IMG/VR virus record: IMGVR_UViG_3300010354_000046
Span: 62,001-126,000 of that record
DNA length: 64,000 bases
Reading direction: 5' to 3' (one strand)
Source: a virus
Shown here: positions 8,536 to 17,555 of the stretch, in pieces
Position numbering within the stretch: the stretch's first letter is position 1
Layout of the letters: every line of letters starts with the position of its first letter
Program-made: the position numbers and the translations under genes
The notes under the pieces: generated by a model
Databases searched by the model: none
The model's input: the letters and a program-made list of their open reading frames with translations, nothing else
What the model was told of the DNA's origin: nothing

Positions 8536-10126
8536 AGAAGCCAGATGAAATGAATATAGGCAACGGAGCTTCGAAATCTTCGTCCGAATGCTCAAGATTT
8601 AGCCTTTCAAAGATAGCAGGTTCCCATTCTGCTAAAACTACAGTCATACGAACTATCAGCAACAATGCCGCTACTAAGTCATCATTTTGGCCTTCTTTTG
8701 CCTTAAATGTGACTCCGTGAGCAATATAAGTTTTAAGTTCGCTTATCAAAATTTTGCTGTTAATAGTCATTTTTTCTTCTTCAATGAAGTACTTTAATCG
8801 ACTACAAGCACTAATTTTATTTCCATGAGTAGTATTAAAACCTTTACGAAATTTACGAACATGCCCTTTTCTTTGTGGTTCGCTTAGGAATAGCCCTGGA
8901 AAAGTTTCTTCTCCTAAATTAGCAATAACTACTAGGGCGCTTTCTCCCAACGTGTTATTTTCCACACTCCAGTATATAGAGTTAGAATATGAAGTACCTA
9001 TTTCGTCTTGTATATATCTAAGCACATCTCGTAATAATTTTACTTGATCTTGGACGATAGTTAAGTTATGTTGCCATTCAGCACATTGCATCATACTAGG
9101 TAATTCAAATACTTGTATGCCGGCATAGTCGCCGCCGGTACCTAAACTAGGATCTAAAGCTATGATATATGTATTACCAGGTGTAGGTTTCTTGTACCAG
9201 CGAACCTGTCCCATCTTAAACTGAGGTTCGCGACCTGTTAATGCTGCTAGTTTGAGACTATTAATTAATGTTTCATCGTAGATTAAGAATTCGCAACCAT
9301 ATTCTCGACGGAAGCGTTCTTCACCAATGCGGCCCATTTCTTCTTCCCGCCACTGATTATCTCTATCTGGATGTTCGTGCCATTCGGCTCTGAATCCGTG
9401 AAATCCGTTACGACCCGTTCCGTCGTCTTTTTCGTTACCGTAACTGTCGTATAAGTCTTGTGATTCTTTCCAAATATTAGCAAATGTATCTTCATCACTA
9501 TTTGGAGTAGATGTAATAATCGCCTTACCACCTGTCGCTAGTGTAGGAGAAATGGAGGTCCAAAATTCTTCGGCAATGTTAGGCTGCACAAACGCAAACT
9601 CATCGCAGTATAGTAACGAAATAGACATACCACGACCTGTTGTGCCTGTTGTTGTTTGACTTACTATACGTGATCCGTTGTCAAATTCAATGCTACCTTT
9701 ATTATAACTTATAACACCAGATCTAATAAAATCGGGGCATAATTCGTATCCATAACGTATACGTTGCATAATTTCCTGAGCACCTGTATATTTGTGCGCG
9801 GCCACTAACACCGTTTGATCTGGATGAAACATTGCATACCATAACAAATAACCCGCAGCACATGTAGTCTTCCCCGATTGGCGCGGCATCATGTTTATAT
9901 TAAAACGATAATCATGATAACTATGCAATAACCTTACTTGATAGTCGTAAGGTTCAAATTTAACTTTACCTTTAGTAGGATGTTGTATATGAAAAAAGTT
10001 TTTAACAAAGTGCATGTACCCTTCTATGGGGTCAGCACACTTTAACAAGTGCTCGACTTGTTGTTCACTGAATGTTTCTTTAGTATGCGCCTTTTTAGTT
10101 AGGACGCCGTCTAGACTTTTTGCCAT
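8534..10126 (-). CDS. 17: Terminase large subunit (gp17-like)
   Basis: Predicted 530 residues. It is the ATPase-nuclease motor that packages DNA and cuts concatemers. Counting from the ATG at 10126: Walker A MPRQSGKTT at about 80-88, Walker B LLYCDEFAF with Asp175-Glu176, and a 'TTTGTTGRG' coupling segment just before it. The nuclease half shows ALDPSLGTGGD (Asp325), SVENN (Glu389) and the late acidic pair in GQNDDLVAAL (about 503), the RuvC/RNase H-like triad of T4 gp17. A longer frame to 10177 translates straight through a terminator hairpin, so it is rejected as the start. No clear Shine-Dalgarno is seen. Unlike T4, gp16 is not immediately adjacent: two head-region genes intervene. Confidence 0.95.
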   Translation of the reverse strand: MAKSLDGVLTKKAHTKETFSEQQVEHLLKCADPIEGYMHFVKNFFHIQHPTKGKVKFEPYDYQVRLLHSYHDYRFNINMMPRQSGKTTCAAGYLLWYAMFHPDQTVLVAAHKYTGAQEIMQRIRYGYELCPDFIRSGVISYNKGSIEFDNGSRIVSQTTTGTTGRGMSISLLYCDEFAFVQPNIAEEFWTSISPTLATGGKAIITSTPNSDEDTFANIWKESQDLYDSYGNEKDDGTGRNGFHGFRAEWHEHPDRDNQWREEEMGRIGEERFRREYGCEFLIYDETLINSLKLAALTGREPQFKMGQVRWYKKPTPGNTYIIALDPSLGTGGDYAGIQVFELPSMMQCAEWQHNLTIVQDQVKLLRDVLRYIQDEIGTSYSNSIYWSVENNTLGESALVVIANLGEETFPGLFLSEPQRKGHVRKFRKGFNTTHGNKISACSRLKYFIEEEKMTINSKILISELKTYIAHGVTFKAKEGQNDDLVAALLLIVRMTVVLAEWEPAIFERLNLEHSDEDFEAPLPIFISSGF

Positions 10127-10143
10127 AACATTATTTACATAAA

Positions 10144-10168
10144 AAAAGCCACCATTTAGGTGGCTTTT
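10144..10168 (-). terminator. Rho-independent terminator upstream of the terminase gene
   Basis: AAAAGCCACC (10144-10153) pairs with GGTGGCTTTT (10159-10168) around a 5-base loop. On the minus strand the stem ends in seven Ts. It would stop transcripts from the 10202-10888 gene before the terminase gene, allowing its level to differ from the genes upstream. Confidence 0.8.
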
Positions 10169-10201
10169 GGTGGGCACTTAATCTACCCGAGCTGCACTGA
10201 T

Positions 10202-10888
10202 TCAGTCGTCCAAGTCGCCGCGATCTTTTGCAGACTTTAACATGTCAATGCGATCTTTGTAACCTTTGATACCTGGTTTAATATCCTTGGCGGCTTTCTT
10301 TTCGCCTGCTGTAGGGTTCTTAATGTGCTTCATCGTTGTCTTTTCTTGATGACTAGCTTCTTTGATTGCTTCATATTGCCCTGCTAGCTTGTCAACTAGT
10401 GATTCCATATGTGCTTTTGGTAAACCTGTCTGACGTGTTCTGTGATCGCCGAGGTTAGCTGATAGATCATTGCTCGGTGGATTTAAGACATCGTCCATTT
10501 CATATGTGTCTGGCTCGACAGGATTAGCAAAAGATTCTGCTGCATCAATGTCTAACATGTCTGCATCGTCGGCCATGCCAATAATAACATCTTTAGCATC
10601 ATCACCTGTGCTGCCAGCAGCGTCTTCAATATTTCTTAAAATATCCATCAAGTCACGAATACCGCCTTTGCCTGACCCATTCATGCTGACATTCATTGTC
10701 ACGCTATCACTTTGCTTTGGTGCATGAGGCATCATATCCATGCCACATTCTTCCATTTCTGCATCTCCGATAAGAAGCTTGTCACCCATAGGCATATCAC
10801 CGCATTCCGATGCAGGCATAGATGGTGGTGCCATCTGGGCACCTTCGTCTAAGTCCCTTAGTTTAGTAATTAATTGTTCTAAATTCAT
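10202..10888 (-). CDS. Conserved-type head-region protein, Met/Asp-rich
   Basis: 228 residues, acidic and Met-rich in the first half (DMPMGDKLLIGDAEMEECGM), with a GSGKGGIRDLMDILRNIED segment near residue 72 and a basic C-terminal tail. I know similar proteins only as uncharacterised products in marine T4-like phages. The N-terminus MNLEQLITKLRDLDEGAQ contains LDE followed by Gly, matching the L-x-E/G consensus for the T4 gp21 prohead protease; this would suit an internal head protein (inference). Shine-Dalgarno AAGGA precedes the start. It overlaps the upstream gene by four bases and is followed by a terminator. Confidence 0.6.
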   Translation of the reverse strand: MNLEQLITKLRDLDEGAQMAPPSMPASECGDMPMGDKLLIGDAEMEECGMDMMPHAPKQSDSVTMNVSMNGSGKGGIRDLMDILRNIEDAAGSTGDDAKDVIIGMADDADMLDIDAAESFANPVEPDTYEMDDVLNPPSNDLSANLGDHRTRQTGLPKAHMESLVDKLAGQYEAIKEASHQEKTTMKHIKNPTAGEKKAAKDIKPGIKGYKDRIDMLKSAKDRGDLDD

Positions 10889-11454
10889 TTTTTAGTTCCT
10901 TTTCTAGGGTCAGGATTTTTAACTTTACCTAAAGGACTTGCTGAAGATTCTTTCTTAGGTTCTTTAACTTTATACTCTTCTAGTTCTGCTTTATTTTTAG
11001 TAAGGTCTTTTAGTAGTTTCATTTTTTGTGTTTCACCGACTAACTTTTGACCTTCAGAGCTAGCATCATAATCCTGTGTTAATACAGCTTCTCCAGATTT
11101 TTCCTTATTAGCTGTATTAATTTCAATTTCTCTTTCTTCAAGAGGGTTTCTAACTTTGATCCTACTTTCTGCAACGTTTAAGTTTCCACTTAAACTTGCA
11201 CGTACTTGTTGGCTTGTAGCAGGATACGCTAATTTAACATCAAAGATTGTAACTGGAATATTTTTTTGTTCTGGAAAGTCGGTGTATTGTTCTGCAATTG
11301 GCAAGCTCTTTCCGCCAGAACAACTTTCTACTTTATAAGTTGCAAGAGCTTGTTTAATTTTTGCAGAGCAATCTTTTGGGCAGTCGCCCGCGATTTTAAT
11401 TTTAAACTCGTAAACTTTTTTACCTTCGGTCAAATATTCTTTGAATGATTTCAT
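10885..11454 (-). CDS. Head-region protein with capsid-targeting-like leader
   Basis: 189 residues beginning MKSFKEYLTEGKKVYEFKIK. The leader matches the style of T4 capsid targeting sequences, and LTE followed by Gly fits a prohead-protease site. The body has an alpha/beta look, with FKIKIAGDCPKDCSAKIKQAL and a later DFPEQKNIPVTIFDVKLAYP strand pattern, then a Lys/Glu-rich tail (KEPKKESSASPLGK). I do not recognise the family. An AATAAATA late-type motif lies upstream (11472-11479) and an AGGA Shine-Dalgarno precedes the ATG. It overlaps the next gene by four bases (ATGA), so the two are probably co-expressed and may act together in head assembly. Confidence 0.6.
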   Translation of the reverse strand: MKSFKEYLTEGKKVYEFKIKIAGDCPKDCSAKIKQALATYKVESCSGGKSLPIAEQYTDFPEQKNIPVTIFDVKLAYPATSQQVRASLSGNLNVAESRIKVRNPLEEREIEINTANKEKSGEAVLTQDYDASSEGQKLVGETQKMKLLKDLTKNKAELEEYKVKEPKKESSASPLGKVKNPDPRKGTKK

Positions 11455-11471
11455 AGCGTAATCCTAATACT

Positions 11472-11479
11472 ATATTTAT
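11472..11479 (-). promoter_or_regulatory. Late-promoter-like AATAAATA
   Basis: Minus-strand AATAAATA overlaps the end of the gp16 gene and is followed by AGTATTAGGATTACGCT and the ATG at 11454. Spacing allows a start about 10 bases before the ATG with an AGGA ribosome binding site. Confidence 0.45.
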
Positions 11480-11952
11480 TTCATACTCTTTAATTTTTCA
11501 AGTAAGCTATTGCGATCTGTTACAATATATCCGTCACCACTTAGAGTAACACCATTATCTTCGTTAGCTTCTTGATCGAGTTTTTGCTTTTTAAGCTGAA
11601 GTTCTACCATTTTTAATTTTTTATCTAGTTTTGCTGATTTAGCATCAATGGCATTTTTAAGCATACTGGCTGCAACTTCAAACAAACGCCCGCTATAACG
11701 TGCTTCAACATTCATGCCCAAATCCATGATATCGTCGTAGGCATCAGTTGCTTTTCTAGCTAATTCGTCTAGTTCATTATCCGCCATTGAGCCCAGGCCT
11801 TCTACTTGTGGTAATGCGGCTGCAATTTTATCAAATTCAGCAGCATCTCTTAGAAATGATTCCGGCTTTGCTACTGCGGTTTTCTTTTCTTCTTCCTTAA
11901 TAATTTTTTTACTTTCAGGAAGGTTTAAGATTTCTTCAAGTTTCTTAGTCAT
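11476..11952 (-). CDS. 16: Terminase small subunit (gp16-like)
   Basis: 158 residues with the pattern of marine T4-like gp16: LPQVEGLGSMADNELDELAR near residues 48-67, then NVEARYSGRLFEVAASML and AKLDKKLKMVELQLKKQKLD. This long amphipathic helix builds the ring that recognises DNA and regulates the gp17 motor. The length matches T4 gp16 (164). The N-terminus is highly charged (KIIKEEEKKTAV). The gene lies after gp4 in the transcription order and before two head-region genes and gp17. Confidence 0.85.
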   Translation of the reverse strand: MTKKLEEILNLPESKKIIKEEEKKTAVAKPESFLRDAAEFDKIAAALPQVEGLGSMADNELDELARKATDAYDDIMDLGMNVEARYSGRLFEVAASMLKNAIDAKSAKLDKKLKMVELQLKKQKLDQEANEDNGVTLSGDGYIVTDRNSLLEKLKSMK

Positions 11953-11966
11953 ACAATTACTTATGC

Positions 11967-12398
11967 TTACACTTTATCGAATATATCATTTTCATTTAAG
12001 ATTCTGAATCGGATACCCTGTTGCTTGCACCAATTATTTGCCGCTTGCCATTTAGCTTGATTTTTTACAAATTGTGCCTGATTATATTTGTTTTTTCCAA
12101 CACGTTCGAGTATTGTTTGACTGGCGGGTTTAATTTCAATAAGCTCAACGATTAGTCTACCGCGTTTATCTAAATACTGTATAAAAAAATCTGGAACATA
12201 TATGGTTTGTCTTCCTGTTAACGGATCTCTGTAAGGAATTTGTATGGCTTCGCTAGCCCACTTTTGTACATTTTCATTGGTATCGCAAAACCGCATGAAT
12301 GTCCATTCCCAACTACTTCTGTATACAGGAATTTTGTTTCCAACGTATTTTTCTGGGCGAGTCATGGTAAACTTACCCTTAGCAAATTTACCGGCCAT
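11967..12398 (-). CDS. 4: Head completion protein gp4-like (PD-(D/E)xK nuclease fold)
   Basis: 143 residues. The N-terminus (MAGKFAKGKFTMTRPEKYVG) and the block YRSSWEWTFMRFCDTNENV are typical of T4 gp4/50 head-completion proteins. The core shows VPDFFIQYLDKRGR followed by LIEIKP, the PD...ExK arrangement of a nuclease fold. In T4, gp4 acts late on filled heads, preparing DNA ends and enabling tail joining. It sits in a compact run with gp16 and the tube-initiator gene. Start and length fit the family. Confidence 0.85.
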   Translation of the reverse strand: MAGKFAKGKFTMTRPEKYVGNKIPVYRSSWEWTFMRFCDTNENVQKWASEAIQIPYRDPLTGRQTIYVPDFFIQYLDKRGRLIVELIEIKPASQTILERVGKNKYNQAQFVKNQAKWQAANNWCKQQGIRFRILNENDIFDKV

Positions 12399-12400
12399 AA

Positions 12401-12763
12401 TTAGACTAGGATATTTCTAGAATCGTAGTTATCAGTAACGGGCGCTACTCGATAACCCAACAAGCTAGTTTTTTCCCTATACGAATTTAAAATTTGTGCT
12501 ACTACTTGGCTTAATTGTATTGCATTTAATTTTTTTAAACTATCAACTAACTCAAATACATTAATATTATCTAGTCTTGCTTGATTTAATAAAACTATGC
12601 TTGTGCTTCTTGCACTATCCAAATCAAATCCATTTTTTAAAAAGAACCCTACTACTGCATCAATTTGATTGCTAGGAAAGGTAATCTCATGATCAAAAAA
12701 TTTGTCAAAGAACTGTTTAACGTCGTCTGGTTGTTCTGATGGTAAGTTGTTTACTGTAGACAT
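12401..12763 (-). CDS. Small conserved-type assembly-region protein
   Basis: 120 residues, mostly helical, containing FDKFFDHEITFPSNQIDAVV, LDSARSTSIVLLNQARLDNI and a C-terminal SLLGYRVAPVTDNYDSRNIL. I recall proteins of this shape beside gp4 and tube genes in marine T4-like phages, with no agreed function. Two- and four-base gaps to its neighbours show it is in the same transcription unit. No Shine-Dalgarno is obvious, so translation may depend on coupling. A virion or assembly role is inferred from context only. Confidence 0.6.
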   Translation of the reverse strand: MSTVNNLPSEQPDDVKQFFDKFFDHEITFPSNQIDAVVGFFLKNGFDLDSARSTSIVLLNQARLDNINVFELVDSLKKLNAIQLSQVVAQILNSYREKTSLLGYRVAPVTDNYDSRNILV

Positions 12764-12767
12764 GATT

Positions 12768-13754
12768 TTAAGCTAAATTAACTGGTTTGGCAACTGTAAC
12801 ATTTGTAGTTGAAGATTGCGGAAAAGATACTCCTGCTATACCGCTAACACCTTGTTGAGATGTGTTTACCGTAGAAATGCCAGGTGAGCCAGCGACATTT
12901 TTTCCCTGGGTGTTTTGATAAGTGTTAATGCTCTGATAAGCATTTGCATAAAATGCTTCGGCATTATTTTTTAAATTGTTGCTGTCGTTAAAGCTGGGCG
13001 AGACTGTTGTTGGGGCCACACCTGTTAGTGGGCTAGGAGTTTGGTCATAATGTTCCACTCCAAACCCTACTACACTTTGGGTATCAACGGTGCCAACATT
13101 ATACTCAACAGCTTCGTATGCCAATGTCATTGTTTGGTCATGCGGTGTTGCGCTTTGAGCGTAATCAACTTTATTATGTGACCAACTAGTTATGATAGGA
13201 TTAATAAGTTTGTAACTGACAAACTCGTGTCTTGCCATTTGATAAATTATGATATAGTTAAAAAATGGTCTATCACTTCCGTTATCAAGTCCGTAAGGTG
13301 CTACAATACTATTAAAATTCTTTGTAGCTGTTTTGGCAAATGCACCACCTTTTCCTGCACTCTTACTATCAGCATAATAGTAACTGTAATAGTTTTGCCA
13401 TAACTGATTTATAACACCCATGTTATCGTCGTGGAATACAACATTAATATCTTTATATTTGTGAGTTATTTGTATTCTCTTTTTTCTATTATACTGGTTA
13501 ACTGTTTCAGCAGTAATATCGTACCCTGGAAGATCTATGTTTTTAACCAACATGCCAATTTCGTTTTTATGGCGTTGCACTAAGTTTATATCTTTGCATG
13601 CTGATTCATTGATGTTGAATGCTACGTGAAATAGAAATTTTTGTTTAGGAGCAAGTCTAAACTGATCGTCCGTAAATAGTCGGGCAGCATGTTGAGGATC
13701 CCGTAATAAAATTACCGGATCTGGTTTAAGTGCATTAGTAGGTGTAAAGGCCAT
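12768..13754 (-). CDS. Tail-tube-like baseplate tube initiator (gp48/gp54-like)
   Basis: 328 residues with a tail-tube-fold style core: FLFHVAFNIN, then GMLVKNIDLPGYDITAETVNQYN, HKYKDINVVFHDD and LAYEAVEYNVGTV. T4 gp48 and gp54, which polymerise on the baseplate and start the gp19 tube, share this fold and are of similar size (364 and 320). The alternative is a second tube-like protein. The C-terminus (after about residue 230) is Ser/Thr/Asn/Gly-rich and probably extended. An AATAAATA motif lies five bases upstream of the ATG, and no Shine-Dalgarno is visible. A terminator separates it from gp19 upstream. Confidence 0.55.
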   Translation of the reverse strand: MAFTPTNALKPDPVILLRDPQHAARLFTDDQFRLAPKQKFLFHVAFNINESACKDINLVQRHKNEIGMLVKNIDLPGYDITAETVNQYNRKKRIQITHKYKDINVVFHDDNMGVINQLWQNYYSYYYADSKSAGKGGAFAKTATKNFNSIVAPYGLDNGSDRPFFNYIIIYQMARHEFVSYKLINPIITSWSHNKVDYAQSATPHDQTMTLAYEAVEYNVGTVDTQSVVGFGVEHYDQTPSPLTGVAPTTVSPSFNDSNNLKNNAEAFYANAYQSINTYQNTQGKNVAGSPGISTVNTSQQGVSGIAGVSFPQSSTTNVTVAKPVNLA

Positions 13755-13759
13755 AATAA

Positions 13760-13767
13760 TATTTATT
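13760..13767 (-). promoter_or_regulatory. Late-promoter-like AATAAATA abutting the tube-initiator start
   Basis: Minus-strand AATAAATA ends five bases before the ATG at 13754 and follows the gp19 terminator. It is a plausible new late start, though transcripts would be almost leaderless. Confidence 0.4.
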
Positions 13768-13807
13768 CAAAGAATAAACTGGGTATATTATAGATATCTA
13801 TAAAAAA

Positions 13808-13824
13808 GCCCGCTTAGAGCGGGC
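13808..13824 (-). terminator. Rho-independent terminator after gp19
   Basis: GCCCGCT (13808-13814) pairs with AGCGGGC (13818-13824) around a 3-base loop. On the minus strand six Ts follow. It lies about 14 bases beyond the gp19 stop codon. Confidence 0.85.
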
Positions 13825-13837
13825 AATTTTAAAAATA

Positions 13838-14464
13838 TTAAGCTCTTGCACCTGCCGATGTAGCAGCAGTACCTTGTAATCTTCCAGTTGGTGCTGCGGC
13901 ACCGCCTAAAGTTTGAATACAGTTATCAGGTTGAATTGTTAAGTCAATTGTCATGATATCTTGTGCGCCATAGCTCAATGCATTATAGTTAGCTTGTTGT
14001 ACATAACATCCGTAGCATTCCCATGTTTCTAGGACTGCTGGAGTATGTGTACCGTTACCGCCGTCAAGCATTTCAATACGCATTAAGAACTTGTAGTCGC
14101 CGCCTGCGGCTGCTGAACTTTGTTCAAAATAGTCGAATTGTTTTTGCATTTGTTCGCCGACTAGCTTGCTTACTGCACCAGTTACATCGTCACGCAATTT
14201 AACTGTGAAAGTATTCCACTTTGGACGACCTGCATAGTTAATTGTTGAATTGTACACCATGATGGTTTGGTTATCTTGTTGTACATTTGGACGGGCAGCT
14301 TCGCTGACCTGTTTTGTTAGTTCTGTTGTAGGGCTACTTACACCAAAGTTCTCAAACATAATTCTAAAACGATATTTGAGCTTAGGCATTAACAAGCCTT
14401 GCGTACTAGAGCTTTGGTCCGATGCTAGTGGAACTGTGAATTTTGATAAACTTGCGATTGCCAT
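13838..14464 (-). CDS. 19: Tail tube protein gp19
   Basis: 208 residues, close to T4 gp19 (163) plus a C-terminal Ala/Gly extension. Recognisable tube-fold segments are LMPKLKYRFRIMFENFG, TIMVYNSTINYAGRPKWNTF, VKLRDDVTGAVSKL and a YGCYVQQANYNALSYGAQDI block, typical of gp19 in T4-like phages. It polymerises into the inner tail tube. Shine-Dalgarno GGAG is seven bases upstream. The gene follows gp18 sheath directly (17-base gap) and ends in a strong terminator, as expected for an abundant structural product. Confidence 0.9.
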   Translation of the reverse strand: MAIASLSKFTVPLASDQSSSTQGLLMPKLKYRFRIMFENFGVSSPTTELTKQVSEAARPNVQQDNQTIMVYNSTINYAGRPKWNTFTVKLRDDVTGAVSKLVGEQMQKQFDYFEQSSAAAGGDYKFLMRIEMLDGGNGTHTPAVLETWECYGCYVQQANYNALSYGAQDIMTIDLTIQPDNCIQTLGGAAAPTGRLQGTAATSAGARA

Positions 14465-14481
14465 TTGTTATGCTCCGTTAA

Positions 14482-17451
14482 TTATTTTAGACCTTTAATT
14501 TCACCAGTGTTCTTTAAGCGTAGTGGAATGTAGATAAATTCAACTGCCTTAACTGGTTCAATCGCAATATCTAAGTAGAGTTCGTTGCGATCGATTCTTG
14601 AAGGTGTATTATTGCTTGAATCACAGACTACAATGTAATCATACAATGCTCGTTGACCTACTAGCTCAAGTAATAAACTTTCTGCTGCACCTTTTAGCTC
14701 ATCTCGTGTAATTTTATCGTTAGGTTCAAAAATGTATGGCTTAGCCAATATTGACAACTGACGACGTAGGTACACAACTAAACGTGCTACGTTTATACGA
14801 TCTAAGGCACTTGCATTCTTTGCTCGAGTCTTTTGACCGTAGTTTACTAGACCAACACCCGTTAAGAATGTAATTGGATTAATCTTAGCGTCATACAATG
14901 TATCACGTTGTCCAGTATTAAATGCAACTGATTGGAATTCGCCTTCGCTTGTGATATAGCCAACTGCTGTTGCGTTAGTAATACCACCACGACGTGTTCC
15001 TGCTGGCGCAAACCAAGGATAAGCAACTTGATCGTTTAGCGCAATAGTACGTAACATCATGTGACTTGGAGGAACTGCAATGTTATTTCCAATGTTGTCA
15101 CTTGAGTAACCCCATGGATAGAACATAGCCATGTACTCGTCAAAACTAGTGGCTCCTTTGTCATTATCTTCTAATGCACCTGCGGTGTTATTGCCCCAGT
15201 TACTGATACTTGTTGCATCTGGTGTTAAACGTGCTGGTGTATCCCCAACAATGAATGCTGTTAAACCTCTATCGTAATTTAAGCTAATCATTTCGCCAAT
15301 TAACTCAGGATATCCTGGAGTAGCAATTAAGTTAAAGATACGTGATTCTTCGTCGCGGATTTGTTGGTTACTATTAACAACTGCTTGGAGTTTTTGTACT
15401 ACACACTTGCGTTGTGCAAATCTACCAAATGTTCCTGAACCGTCTTCATTGTTAGCAGCTTCGCTAACCCAACGGTGTGGATAGTATGTAGACATCGATT
15501 CATCGCCTGCTCTTGCATTGTCTGCATCAACATCGATATAGTTCTTAACAAAACGCTTGACGTTAAACCCTGAACGACGTAAGTTCCATAACAACATACC
15601 ACGTGGGTATAGTGCTGGATCTGGTGCATCTGGATCTAAGAAATCGCTGCTTAATAAATCTTTAATGCTACTTGCAGCTTCTTCTGCATTTGCACCTTGT
15701 GCTGTCCAACGTGCATCGCGGAATAAAATTCCTTCGTCGGTTGTTTGGTCGGTTTTGTCAACTAAGACCCACTTACCGCCCATTCTGCGATAAACTAGTG
15801 GGAAGTTTTCTAAATCAGCTGTGCTAATCCATAAATCATTATCAACTAGTGCTGTGCCATCACTTTGTAATGTTGGAGCACTGGCGCTTACTTGTGGACC
15901 GTTAGGATCTGTAGTTGGGAATTTATTTAGATAACCCTCCCAATCGCTTCCATTGTGTACCATGATATCAACCTCATCAATAGTGCTGTTGTACCATAGT
16001 CTGCCGTCTGCTGGAATATCAACTGGTTCATCTGGACCAATTTTAGCCATTGCATCTCCAACAACTAACGGTGTCCATAATGTGGCTAAGAAACGAAGGT
16101 TTGTTGGTGTTACTCCTGGACTGTCAAAACGATTAGTAGCTGCAAAAATATTTTTTGTAAATCCAGTACCTGTCATTCCTGTGAATTCAAAATCACCGCC
16201 TAGTTTATGAGTAATTGTTACATAACCTAACGCATCAACTGTGGCTGTTAGATTCGTAAACCCTGCATTGTTAAATGCAGTAGCAAAAGCATTACCTGTT
16301 GTAACTATGTCTGCTGGAGTAGCATTTCCTGCTGATGTAAAGCTAATAGTTTCTGTATTCCATGAACCATCAACTAAACTTTCTAACACAGTTGCGCCAG
16401 TTGCGCCAGTACCACTAATTGCAGTAACCTGTGTTACTGAAGTGCTGCCTGTGCCATTACGTGCCCAAATTTTGAAACTGCAATGAGCTGTTGAATTAAA
16501 TCGAACGTATGTTGCACCTAGTGCAAGGTTAGAGCCGCCTCCAATAGGATCAAGGCCCGCAAGTGCTTTAGCACCGTCTGCATAGATTGGAGCTGCTTGC
16601 TTAAGCCATGCGCCTGTTGCTAAATTATATCGTTTAACATTATAGTTAGCACCTTTATTTGGCGTTGTTGTCTTGACCCAAACAGAACCGTCTCCGGCTG
16701 TTGCAGTTCCTTTCCAATCAGGAATGTTTGTATGGGAAGCAACAGATAAAATCTTATCAAGACCTGCTTGTGTTGCCCATGTTGTTGTACCTACTTCAAT
16801 CCAAACACCGCCCGTTTTAAACCATAGTGTAACGTCGTTGATTGAAGCATCGGCAGCATTTTCTAAACATACTACTGCGTATTCTCCATTTGCACCAATT
16901 GATGATTTTGGAGTATAATCTTCGCCGCCAAAGTCGGAAACTTTAGTAGGATCGGTAATTACAATGGGTGCTTTATTTGTAAAAGTTTGATTTGTTTCGC
17001 TCCACTCAAAAATACCAAACAGCGTATTTTGTGTATCGAACCAAAATGTTCCATCTGCTGGTGCGCCGCTTGGTGCGTCAACAGTTGCATCTAGTTGACC
17101 AAGGTCAACGTCAGCACGTACTACATAAGCGCGATTGCTAACGCCTAAGAAGCTGTATGCTGCTTGCAATCCGTATTCGTTCTGCTCACCTGCATGAATA
17201 GGATTGTTATTAGCGTCTGTCTTAAAGATAGGTGTTCCAAACGTATCTCCAAGATCTTTTTGACTTGTTAATAGATAAACGGTACCGGCATTAGCTTTTA
17301 ATGTTCCGGGAGCAATACCTGTTCCTGCACTATTTTGTTTACTTTCTTCAGAAGTAACAATAATTAGAGGAACTGTGCCTGGTGCGGCCGGGGTATAAAA
17401 ACTCTCGTCGATTACTGAAACCGATACGCCTGGTGAACTGAGTTGAGCCAT
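14482..17451 (-). CDS. 18: Contractile tail sheath gp18, unusually long
   Basis: 989 residues, against about 659 in T4. The N-terminus (MAQLSSPGVSVSVIDESFY) and the C-terminal part, with RDTLYDAKINPITFLTGVGLV, RINVARLVVYLRR and IAIEPVKAVEFIYIPLRL, are classic T4-type sheath. The extra length lies between about residues 120 and 590. This insert holds four related short modules of the type D(G/N)xxW...W (near residues 133, 252, 481 and 536: DGTFWFD, DGSVWVK, DGRLWYN, DNDLWIS), probably displayed on the outside of the sheath. Shine-Dalgarno GGAG precedes the ATG, and a CTAAATA motif lies further upstream. It contracts to drive the gp19 tube into the cell. Confidence 0.95.
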   Translation of the reverse strand: MAQLSSPGVSVSVIDESFYTPAAPGTVPLIIVTSEESKQNSAGTGIAPGTLKANAGTVYLLTSQKDLGDTFGTPIFKTDANNNPIHAGEQNEYGLQAAYSFLGVSNRAYVVRADVDLGQLDATVDAPSGAPADGTFWFDTQNTLFGIFEWSETNQTFTNKAPIVITDPTKVSDFGGEDYTPKSSIGANGEYAVVCLENAADASINDVTLWFKTGGVWIEVGTTTWATQAGLDKILSVASHTNIPDWKGTATAGDGSVWVKTTTPNKGANYNVKRYNLATGAWLKQAAPIYADGAKALAGLDPIGGGSNLALGATYVRFNSTAHCSFKIWARNGTGSTSVTQVTAISGTGATGATVLESLVDGSWNTETISFTSAGNATPADIVTTGNAFATAFNNAGFTNLTATVDALGYVTITHKLGGDFEFTGMTGTGFTKNIFAATNRFDSPGVTPTNLRFLATLWTPLVVGDAMAKIGPDEPVDIPADGRLWYNSTIDEVDIMVHNGSDWEGYLNKFPTTDPNGPQVSASAPTLQSDGTALVDNDLWISTADLENFPLVYRRMGGKWVLVDKTDQTTDEGILFRDARWTAQGANAEEAASSIKDLLSSDFLDPDAPDPALYPRGMLLWNLRRSGFNVKRFVKNYIDVDADNARAGDESMSTYYPHRWVSEAANNEDGSGTFGRFAQRKCVVQKLQAVVNSNQQIRDEESRIFNLIATPGYPELIGEMISLNYDRGLTAFIVGDTPARLTPDATSISNWGNNTAGALEDNDKGATSFDEYMAMFYPWGYSSDNIGNNIAVPPSHMMLRTIALNDQVAYPWFAPAGTRRGGITNATAVGYITSEGEFQSVAFNTGQRDTLYDAKINPITFLTGVGLVNYGQKTRAKNASALDRINVARLVVYLRRQLSILAKPYIFEPNDKITRDELKGAAESLLLELVGQRALYDYIVVCDSSNNTPSRIDRNELYLDIAIEPVKAVEFIYIPLRLKNTGEIKGLK

Positions 17452-17481
17452 ATTAGAATCTCCATGAATACAATTCTTAAT

Positions 17482-17489
17482 GTATTTAG
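17482..17489 (-). promoter_or_regulatory. Late-promoter-like CTAAATA upstream of the sheath gene
   Basis: Minus-strand CTAAATAC lies 31 bases before the sheath ATG and upstream of its GGAG ribosome binding site, the spacing expected of a T4-type late -10 element. Confidence 0.4.
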
Positions 17490-17555
17490 TGGATTTTGGT
17501 ATTTTGGCTAGGTTATAAGCCCTGAAAAAGGGATAGAAAAGGTGTAAATATTTGT

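Noticed and set aside
10127-10177. Upstream extended start for the terminase
   Set aside because: It would translate the terminator stem-loop (10144-10168).
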